64,000 nucleotides of DNA from IMG/VR virus record IMGVR_UViG_3300047509_000177, positions 27,382 through 91,381 of that record, one strand, 5' to 3'. The DNA is from a virus. The notes below the pieces were generated by a model, which was given only the letters and a program-made list of their open reading frames with translations, made no database searches and was not told where the DNA came from. Position numbers and translations under genes: made by a program. Positions 42,952 through 47,711 of this stretch are shown here, piece after piece (the first letter of the stretch is position 1; each line of letters starts with the position of its first letter).

Positions 42952-43333
42952 CCAAGATGCAATTAAAAGAGGGAGAGATTTCGAGAAACGTATAGCAGAT
43001 GTCTTAGGAGGAGCTCTACAGCCTGGAAGTGGTAATAAGTTCTATGCTCAAGGGGATGTAGTAGCAAACGGAATGACTATTAGTTGTAAGTCAGAAGTAA
43101 ATCTATCTTGGGCGAAAATACTTAGACATTTATATGAAGCGATTGAGATATCATATCAGGCAGGTAATATACCTGTTTTAGCTTTAGACGGTATAGAGAA
43201 TGAAGACTTGATCGTAATGAGACTGGAGGATCTAATCAAAGCTTTTCAAGAGGAAGTAAAAATTCCAGAGCATCATGATTCAAAAGGACTCCAGAAAAGA
43301 TCTACAGCAGAAATACCATTAATGCTGCGATGA
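42944..43333 (+). CDS. Hjc-like PD-(D/E)XK nuclease
   Basis: 129 residues. RGRDFEKRIADVLGGALQPGSGNKFYAQGDVVANGMTISCKSE gives E...G-S-G-N...GDV...xCKxE, the catalytic pattern of Hjc/VRR-type Holliday-junction or ssDNA-junction nucleases. The genome also has a RuvC-like gene, so this may act on a different junction or in packaging. Start overlaps the truncated gene upstream. Confidence 0.65.
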   Translation: MPDQDAIKRGRDFEKRIADVLGGALQPGSGNKFYAQGDVVANGMTISCKSEVNLSWAKILRHLYEAIEISYQAGNIPVLALDGIENEDLIVMRLEDLIKAFQEEVKIPEHHDSKGLQKRSTAEIPLMLR

Positions 43334-43345
43334 AAAGGAGTAAAA

Positions 43346-43420
43346 ATGACTTTAGTAGGAGCTTTGGTTGTTATTGCAATAATAGTAGGAGTAATATATA
43401 TAGTGAGTAGAATCAGGTGA
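43346..43420 (+). CDS. 24-residue membrane micropeptide
   Basis: AAAAGGAG six bases upstream of ATG; product MTLVGALVVIAIIVGVIYIV then SRIR, one transmembrane helix with a basic end. It stands 14 bases before the left end of the IS1595-like relic. Confidence 0.55.
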   Translation: MTLVGALVVIAIIVGVIYIVSRIR

Positions 43421-43474
43421 AATAATAATAAGAATTGGCACAAACATACATGACTCACCCACAGAACAGAGGGC

Positions 43475-43885
43475 ATGAAAGAGCGTGGAGGGCAAGTTCG
43501 CGCGGAAGTTATTCCTAACGCGAAAAGCGACACGCTCAAGCCCCGTGTTCGCAAGGCCGTACAAGCCGATTCAACTCTTTACACGGACCAGTGGAAGGGC
43601 TACCACGGCCTCGATGAGAACTTCGACCACCAGACCATCAACCACGCGGAACATTATGTTGACGGTCGAGTCCACACAAACGGAATTGAGAACTTCTGGT
43701 CACTACTAAAGAGAAGTTTGCATGGAACTTATGTATCAGTAGATCCTTCTCATCTTTTTAGATATCTTGACGAGAGAGTATTTGCTTTCAATCAAAGATA
43801 TCTCAGTGATTACGGACGTTTCGAGACTGTGCTACTGGCCGTGACCGGCCGCCGCTTGACGTACCTGGAATTGACTAGCACCTAA
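43475..43885 (+). pseudogene. Truncated IS1595-family (ISXO2-like) transposase
   Basis: 136 codons. GGQVRAEVIPNAKSDTLKPRVRKAV, then TLYTDQWKGYHGL (second catalytic Asp region), and HTNGIENFWSLLKRSLHGTYVSVDPSHLFRYLDERVFAFNQR (third acidic site and C-terminal signature). The zinc ribbon and first Asp of a complete IS1595 transposase (about 300 residues, compare 59442-60419) are missing. GC-rich codon use sets it apart from phage neighbours. Probably inactive. Confidence 0.8.
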
Positions 43886-43926
43886 TTGTGCTACAGAGCG
43901 ACGTGCAGTAGCTGCTATTAACGAGC

Positions 43927-43961
43927 GAGCCCCGGCCGGAGGTCAGTCCGAACCGGGGCTC
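43927..43961 (+). terminator. Strong GC hairpin 5' of a tRNA
   Basis: GAGCCCCGG (43927-43935) pairs perfectly with CCGGGGCTC (43953-43961), with GGA/TCC pairing inside. It could terminate the transposase relic transcript; it ends 3 bases before the tRNA. Confidence 0.5.
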
Positions 43962-43964
43962 TAT

Positions 43965-44038
43965 GGTGGCGGTAGTTCAATTGGAAGAACTCCCGACTTA
44001 AAATCGGGATCGTGCGGGTTCGAGGCCCGTCCGCCACC
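43965..44038 (+). tRNA. His-type tRNA body with UAA anticodon
   Basis: G-1 at 43965 pairs with C73 at 44038, the hallmark of tRNA-His. Acceptor GTGGCGG/CCGCCAC, U8 A9, D-arm GTTC-AATTGGAA-GAAC, anticodon arm CCCGA-CTTAAAA-TCGGG, short variable loop ATCGT, T-arm GCGGG-TTCGAGG-CCCGT. The anticodon is TAA (codon UUA, Leu) where GTG is expected. The short variable loop and C73 exclude a normal Leu tRNA. No encoded CCA. If functional and charged by HisRS it would put His at UUA codons. Confidence 0.75.
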
Positions 44039-44039
44039 T

Positions 44040-44078
44040 TTCTTTCAATCAAGAGGTTATCGAAAGAAAGAATTTTTT
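44040..44078 (+). terminator. Rho-independent terminator after the tRNA
   Basis: TTCTTTC (44040-44046) pairs with GAAAGAA (44062-44068), followed by a run of six T at 44073-44078. Confidence 0.55.
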
Positions 44079-44200
44079 GGGAAAGTATCAATGATTTTCT
44101 TTGCTTCGCTGTTGCGGATGCTTTGGGTGAGTCATGTATGTTTGTGCCAAAGGATTTGCAGTCCTTTCCCTATCAATCTCGGGCATCGCCATACGCAGCT

Positions 44201-44764
44201 TTACGCTGCTGGTGTTTCTGGTGTCGGGGTAACTTCCGGCGCGGGTTCTGCCGGGTGTTCCTGTTCTACTGGAGGAGTAGGATTAACTGGAGGCTGTTCG
44301 GGAGTTTCACTCGGCGGAGTTTCTGCCGGAGGAGTCACCGCAGGAGCAGGAACTAGGCTCTTAGCCTTTTCTACTACGGGACCAAGGCTTTCCTTGACGC
44401 TGCGAATTGCGGCTAATTCTGCGTTATTTTCTGCCAGCTTGGTGGAGTCGGCAGCAAGCTCAGAGTTGGCCTGCGTGATTGATGCTTCCTTTTCAGTAAG
44501 AGAGGTCTGTAGAGAAGTAATCTCAGTAGCAAGCCGAGGGACAACTTCGGCTAGAGTAGTCTCCTCTACGCCCAATTCTTCTGCAAGTGTAGTCATTTTG
44601 TTTAACCTTTCGTTGAGTTCACAAAGTTTATTTTTGATATCATATAGTGTATCATTAAATGCAATATGATTAGTTAGTTCTCTATTATATTGAAGCTTAA
44701 ACTGTCTTTCTACATAATGCTCAAATTCTTCACCATTATTTCTAGCTATATTGTTTACATTCAT
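44201..44764 (-). CDS. Coiled-coil protein with Pro/Glu-rich tail
   Basis: 187 residues. Helical N-terminus, heptad coiled coil at about 40-130 (LYDIKNKLCELNERLNK, ATEITSLQTSLTEKEASITQ), then Pro-rich tail with PPAETPPSETPEQPPVNP. GATGGAGAAT site upstream. The tail resembles the relic at 42533, suggesting the island split or duplicated this family. Possibly a virion or internal scaffold protein. Unrecognised. Confidence 0.55.
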   Translation of the reverse strand: MNVNNIARNNGEEFEHYVERQFKLQYNRELTNHIAFNDTLYDIKNKLCELNERLNKMTTLAEELGVEETTLAEVVPRLATEITSLQTSLTEKEASITQANSELAADSTKLAENNAELAAIRSVKESLGPVVEKAKSLVPAPAVTPPAETPPSETPEQPPVNPTPPVEQEHPAEPAPEVTPTPETPAA

Positions 44765-44938
44765 TTAATTCTCCATCTCAAAAATTCCTCCAACGGAAAA
44801 TTTCCTAGTGTGCTACAAATGTTCTACAAGTAGCTATCTTATCCGAGACTTTGATAGCTGATAGTGGCGATCGACCGGGAATTAGCATGTTATATATATT
44901 AGTTATGCTAATGCCTTCTCAGACCACAATTCACAAGT
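44765..44938. other. Intergenic region with hairpin and repeat motif
   Basis: No gene seen. Holds the 5' region of the 44201 gene, one copy of the TTGTAGCACA motif (minus strand, about 44807-44817), and a perfect 8-bp inverted repeat ATTAGCAT/ATGCTAAT at 44881-44912 with an AT-rich loop, a possible terminator. Confidence 0.45.
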
Positions 44939-45169
44939 TTATAGCTGTACTACCCATTCTACTTGGTTTACGTTTACTAATGCTTTTATCGGCGAGTTTT
45001 GTCCGCCAGTGGGTTTTTCTTCTACTTCAACAAATCCTGCACCATCTTCTTTAGTTGCTTCTTTTGCTAATGTTTTCCATTCTGTTAAAGAAGTTGGTAT
45101 AGAACAATCTTTCTTTTCGGTATCCCCAGGAGAACCATAGGAATTTAGATATATTCGCACGCCTGCCAT
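44939..45169 (-). CDS. Small hypothetical protein
   Basis: 76 residues, MAGVRIYLNSYGSPGDTEKK... ending VNVNQVEWVVQL. Its C-terminus resembles that of the gene upstream (VNDLSSVIEY), so the two may be paralogues. Two bases separate them. Confidence 0.6.
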   Translation of the reverse strand: MAGVRIYLNSYGSPGDTEKKDCSIPTSLTEWKTLAKEATKEDGAGFVEVEEKPTGGQNSPIKALVNVNQVEWVVQL

Positions 45170-45171
45170 AA

Positions 45172-45438
45172 TTAATATTCTATCACTGAACTAAGATCAT
45201 TTACATTAAGAGCAAATTTCTGTGTAGAAGTATTAGGGATTTCTAGACCTTGAGGGTCTTTAGTTCCAACAGCTAATTCAAATTCAAGAAATCCTGATTC
45301 TTCATGCACGGCAGTTTTTGCTTTTTCGAGATAATGGGCTAGGGTTGCAGATACCCCACCAACTTTAGAAGCATATTTTCTTTCTACATTGCCTGGAGCA
45401 GCAAATGTTTTGTAGTTCAGCAAGAGCTTTTCAGCCAT
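45172..45438 (-). CDS. Small hypothetical protein
   Basis: 88 residues from ATG at 45438, preceded by GGGAGAT at good spacing; the frame extends upstream without a ribosome site. MAEKLLLNYKTFAAPGN... LEFELAVGTKDPQGLEIPNTSTQKFALNVNDLSS. Beta-rich; related in pattern to the next gene. A GGCGC-aaatc-GCGCC palindrome lies about 40 bases upstream. Confidence 0.6.
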   Translation of the reverse strand: MAEKLLLNYKTFAAPGNVERKYASKVGGVSATLAHYLEKAKTAVHEESGFLEFELAVGTKDPQGLEIPNTSTQKFALNVNDLSSVIEY

Positions 45439-45531
45439 TTGTAATATCTCCCATGAGAGTATTTTCTTTGTTCTATTTCGGCGCAAATCGCGCCGAGAGT
45501 GTCATGACAGGAGACAGTATACAGATAAATT

Positions 45532-45571
45532 GAGGGCTCTACTCATAGCGGCTACTACAGATAGAGCCCTC
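45532..45571. terminator. Bidirectional-type hairpin
   Basis: GAGGGCTCT (45532-45540) pairs perfectly with AGAGCCCTC (45563-45571) around a 22-base loop, in the gap between diverging gene sets. No gene seen between 45440 and 45697. Confidence 0.5.
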
Positions 45572-45697
45572 TGGCGGGAACGTTGATGGAGCGGGCTTTA
45601 ACGTGCCCATGGTGAGTATATCAGAATTTCGGTAGTGGGTCAGTTTGAAATCTCAGCCTACAGCAGGTTGTAGTTCGCGCATGTCGAATCGAGAGCT

Positions 45698-46051
45698 ATG
45701 GCCTGGTTCAAGACTCATGGATGGCGCGTGCTCCTCGCGGCTGCTGTGCTCGCTATCGCGTTCTGGGCAAGCAATGAACACGGGGTACCGAAGAATCTCC
45801 CGGCCCCTGCTCTCGGCTGGCGGCTGCTCTTCCATGTAGAGCGTGCCGTAGTCTTGCTGACGGCCATTGGCGCGGTGCTTTTGGTCGGTTGGCGAGCACT
45901 ACACGGAGAGTTTCCCATCAAGTTCGGACAACTAGAATATGCTGCTAAAGAGACGGCCGATAAGACCGACAGTCTAACTGGAGTTTTTGAGCAAAGACTT
46001 CAACTCGTAGAGGGTTTGATCGGTATTGCGGACCCGGCCCCTAAGGAGTAG
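45698..46051 (+). CDS. Two-TM hypothetical protein, GC-rich
   Basis: 117 residues. Hydrophobic helices at about 9-26 (GWRVLLAAAVLAIAFWAS) and 46-66 (HVERAVVLLTAIGAVLLVGW), then a helical soluble tail. Base composition is GC-rich, unlike the phage core, so it was probably acquired from a host or another phage. Role unknown. Confidence 0.6.
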   Translation: MAWFKTHGWRVLLAAAVLAIAFWASNEHGVPKNLPAPALGWRLLFHVERAVVLLTAIGAVLLVGWRALHGEFPIKFGQLEYAAKETADKTDSLTGVFEQRLQLVEGLIGIADPAPKE

Positions 46052-46063
46052 AATGAGGACTTA

Positions 46064-46237
46064 ATGACGACAGAGCAAAACAAATATTCGTACACCGGTG
46101 TCAACCTAACCCCTACTTCGTCTGAGCATGATCAACGTCGTGCAAAGCTTCTGGAGCAGGCCCGCAGAGAAGTTCCAGCACTACGTGAACAGGTGGCAGC
46201 AGATCGAGCCGCTCTGCGTCGTATCGCTAAATCGTAA
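46064..46237 (+). CDS. Small charged helical protein
   Basis: 57 residues, ATG 12 bases after the previous stop with GAGGAC upstream. MTTEQNKYSYTGVNLTPTSS then RRAKLLEQARREVPALREQV. GC-rich; helical C-terminus. Unknown. Confidence 0.5.
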   Translation: MTTEQNKYSYTGVNLTPTSSEHDQRRAKLLEQARREVPALREQVAADRAALRRIAKS

Positions 46238-46247
46238 GAACGCAGCT

Positions 46248-46278
46248 AGGAGGGAAAGACGAAACTAACTACGAAACG
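46248..46278. repeat. 31-bp inverted repeat, left arm (partner 47478-47508)
   Basis: Perfect inverted copy of 47478-47508. Contains two ACGAAAC heptamers (46259-46265 and 46271-46277) 12 bases apart. The pair bounds a 1.2-kb segment holding three odd tRNAs, a zinc-ribbon gene and a structured RNA. Confidence 0.85.
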
Positions 46279-46299
46279 CCGGGCAAACATTGTGACGTA

Positions 46300-46323
46300 T
46301 AGCACAAAGACACCCTTGTGCTA
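46300..46323. terminator. Hairpin downstream of the minus-strand tRNA
   Basis: TAGCACAA pairs perfectly with TTGTGCTA around an 8-base loop, 16 bases 3' of the tRNA on the minus strand. The right arm contains the motif TTGTAGCACAAG repeated after the next tRNA. Confidence 0.5.
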
Positions 46324-46338
46324 CAACTTCGCTAGATG

Positions 46339-46422
46339 TGCGGCAGACGGGACTCGAACCCGTAATCCGTGGTGGGAACCCGGGCTCTAGCCGGGCGCGT
46401 TTGCCAGTTTCGCCACTGCCGC
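46339..46422 (-). tRNA. Leu-type class II tRNA body with AGA anticodon
   Basis: Acceptor GCGGCAG/CTGCCGC, TGGCG D-arm with GGCAAAC, anticodon arm CCCGG-CTAGAGC-CCGGG, variable arm with TCC-caccac-GGA, T-arm ACGGG-TTCGAGT-CCCGT, discriminator A. Body and A73 are those of tRNA-Leu, but the loop centre is AGA (Ser codon UCU). A34 is rare in bacterial tRNAs. Not a normal Ser tRNA, which would have G73. Alternative: a Leu(UAG) tRNA that lost one loop base. Confidence 0.75.
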
Positions 46423-46520
46423 ATGTAGTGCTCTACCCCCTCCAGAGCAGTCGAGAAATACCCCAACCACCAAGTAACGATTGATACTAGAAATCTAATG
46501 ATGCTTGTGCTACAAATATG

Positions 46521-46605
46521 TGCGGCGGACAGGATTCGAACCTGCACGGTGCGATGCACCCCGACTTGATGAGGGCCGGTGCGTCTACCATTCCGCCACC
46601 GCCGC
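46521..46605 (-). tRNA. Leu-type class II tRNA body with CAU-centred 9-base loop
   Basis: Acceptor GCGGCGG/CCGCCGC, D-arm GGCGG-AATGGTAGAC-GC, anticodon stem CCGGC/GTCGG around the 9-base loop CCTCATCAA (CAT at the centre, U33 kept), variable arm GGTGC-ATC-GCACC, T-arm GCAGG-TTCGAAT-CCTGT, discriminator A. Leu identity elements but a Met-codon anticodon in an enlarged loop. A perfect 10-bp hairpin abuts its 5' end. Confidence 0.72.
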
Positions 46606-46632
46606 GAGTCCCGGCCTGATCCGCCGGGACTC
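46606..46632. terminator. 10-bp GC hairpin abutting the tRNA 5' end
   Basis: GAGTCCCGGC pairs perfectly with GCCGGGACTC around a 7-base loop, starting at the base next to the tRNA. Confidence 0.55.
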
Positions 46633-46761
46633 CGCGCATTCTAGCCGCCTACTTCTGACCTTCTGCTCGCTCAATCAGCTGCTATCAGGCGGTTCGGACG
46701 GAACTTCTATCCGCTGCTGATCGAGGACTTATGCACAGTGCTCGGCTAAGATCGGCTGCAC

Positions 46762-46855
46762 GGAGGGCGCTCCTAAGTGGTGTGTGGGGCCGGGCCTTCA
46801 TCCCGGTGACCCGTCTGAGACACGGCGGCGATTGGTTCGATTCCAACGCCCTCCG
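46762..46855 (+). tRNA. Class II tRNA with 8/4 cloverleaf, Ser-like, UUC-centred loop
   Basis: The acceptor forms 8 perfect pairs (GGAGGGCG/CGCCCTCC) and the T-stem then has 4 (TTGG-TTCGATT-CCAA); read as 7/5 it would have an A-C mismatch. D-stem CTCC/GGGG, anticodon arm CCGGG-CCTTCAT-CCCGG (loop centre TTC with C instead of U33), long variable region with CCGT/ACGG, discriminator G. An 8/4 body with a long variable arm and G73 matches described allo-tRNAs charged by SerRS; tRNA-Sec also has an 8-bp acceptor, but the loop does not present UCA normally. Confidence 0.65.
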
Positions 46856-46948
46856 CAAGCTTCAGCCGAGCTTGTAGAACAACAGCCTATCATTAGATTA
46901 TTTGTGCGGTACGTTACAAACTATCTTTGTGCTCTATGCCACTATCTA

Positions 46949-46967
46949 GTTTCGTCGTTAGTTTCGT
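46949..46967. repeat. Tandem GTTTCGT site, copy 2
   Basis: GTTTCGT-CGTTA-GTTTCGT, followed by AGATGCTGA; about 35 bases upstream of the GTG at 47002. Probably an operator or promoter-linked site. Confidence 0.6.
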
Positions 46968-47001
46968 AGATGCTGATTCTGTTGATTGATATTGTCTGGT
47001 C

Positions 47002-47247
47002 GTGTCACGCGACTTCAAAGCTCTCGCCGAAGTCCTTGAAAGAAAGGCGAGCGACCGATGCCCATCCTGTGGTGGGCACCAATGGGCTGACTTCCGCGCG
47101 GTAGCTCTCCTGCAATACGTTGACGCCCACGAGCCGATAACCGAGTGCTATGGGCTCCCTGTGCTGCCCTTCGCCTGCCTCAACTGCGGCTTCGTTCGGC
47201 TGCATTCGACCCGCATCCTCGAAGACCAGTTCAAGCCCGAGGTCTAA
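47002..47247 (+). CDS. Zinc-ribbon protein, GC-rich
   Basis: 81 residues; GTG start. Two Cys pairs, CPSCGGHQW and CLNCGFV, 40 residues apart, form a zinc ribbon of the type in small transcription- or host-takeover proteins. The segment is GC-rich and bounded on both sides by tandem GTTTCGT sites (46949 and 47291), suggesting joint regulation. Unrecognised family. Confidence 0.65.
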   Translation: MSRDFKALAEVLERKASDRCPSCGGHQWADFRAVALLQYVDAHEPITECYGLPVLPFACLNCGFVRLHSTRILEDQFKPEV

Positions 47248-47290
47248 GTAGACTTTGTGTTTGATATCACGTACATTCATGAACTAAATC

Positions 47291-47309
47291 GTTTCGTAGG
47301 TCGTTTCGT
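47291..47309. repeat. Tandem GTTTCGT site, copy 3
   Basis: GTTTCGT-AGGTC-GTTTCGT followed by GGATGCTGA, directly after the zinc-ribbon gene and before the structured RNA. Confidence 0.6.
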
Positions 47310-47359
47310 GGATGCTGAGATTTTAAAGGCTCGAATCATGGTTGGTATGCTTGTGGCTT

Positions 47360-47456
47360 TCCTAATAGGGCACAGGCCGGGAAGTGGAGCGGGCAGCACC
47401 CGGCCAGGAGAGCCCTTGGAAAAGGCCCTGTAGTATCTGGCCGGGTGTCCGCTTTA
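47360..47456 (+). ncRNA. Candidate structured RNA
   Basis: GCGG (47389) and CACCCGGCCAG (47397-47407) pair with CTGGCCGGGTG (47437-47447) and CCGC (47449): an 11-bp perfect helix, an asymmetric internal loop and a 4-bp base. Inside, CCTT/AAGG forms a smaller hairpin, and ACAGGCC upstream could alternatively pair with GGCCCTGT. No protein gene and no T-arm motif, so not a tRNA. Strand is a guess; a complex terminator is the alternative. Confidence 0.45.
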
Positions 47457-47477
47457 GCGTACATCTGTGTGGTATTA

Positions 47478-47508
47478 CGTTTCGTAGTTAGTTTCGTCTT
47501 TCCCTCCT
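47478..47508. repeat. 31-bp inverted repeat, right arm, with tandem GTTTCGT site
   Basis: Perfect inverted copy of 46248-46278; holds GTTTCGT-AGTTA-GTTTCGT (47479-47497). Confidence 0.85.
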
Positions 47509-47533
47509 TTAGACCCTAAAACAGATTTTATCA

Positions 47534-47605
47534 CGCCCCTGGCAAGAGTCGAACTCGCATCTCTCGGGTAGAAACCGAGTGCCTTTTCCGTTGGGCCACA
47601 GAGGC
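47534..47605 (-). tRNA. tRNA-Arg(UCU)
   Basis: Acceptor GCCTCTG/CAGGGGC (one T-G pair), D-arm GGCCC-AACGGAAAA-GGC, anticodon arm CTCGG-TTTCTAC-CCGAG (anticodon TCT), T-arm GCGAG-TTCGACT-CTTGC, discriminator G. Normal Arg tRNA for AGA, the main Arg codon in these AT-rich genes and rare in GC-rich hosts. A GCGCTG/CAGCGC hairpin lies 11 bases 5' of it. Confidence 0.88.
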
Positions 47606-47711
47606 TAAGTTTGCGCTGGATAGTTTCAGCGCAGTTACATAGGTCTAAATTTTTATATATATCAATTTCGGACGGCATATAGCATCACATCCTATTCTCT
47701 AAATTGTGTTT

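Larger units (their letters stand above)
43435..44150. mobile_element. IS1595-like relic with perfect 27-bp inverted repeats, carrying a tRNA
   Basis: The 27 bases at 43435-43461 (start TTGGCACAAACATACATG) recur exactly inverted at 44124-44150. Between them lie the C-terminal 136 codons of an IS1595/ISXO2-type transposase, a GC-rich hairpin and a tRNA. The transposase N-terminus is absent and no target-site duplication is visible. The interval is GC-rich compared with its surroundings. It may be a non-autonomous (MITE-like) derivative mobilised by a related transposase. Confidence 0.65.

Noticed and set aside
43485-43709. Second plus-strand frame in the transposase relic
   Set aside because: Shadow; the 43475 frame carries the transposase motifs.
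46762-46855. Plain tRNA-Sec
   Set aside because: Eight-bp acceptor and long variable arm fit, but the anticodon loop centre is TTC and UCA cannot be placed in a paired 7-base loop; no SelB or SECIS seen.
46332-46969. Several 60-75-codon frames (46332-46559, 46505-46720, 46784-46969)
   Set aside because: All overlap tRNA genes and their hairpins.
47475-47678. 67-codon minus-strand frame
   Set aside because: Runs through tRNA-Arg and the 31-bp repeat; not a protein gene.
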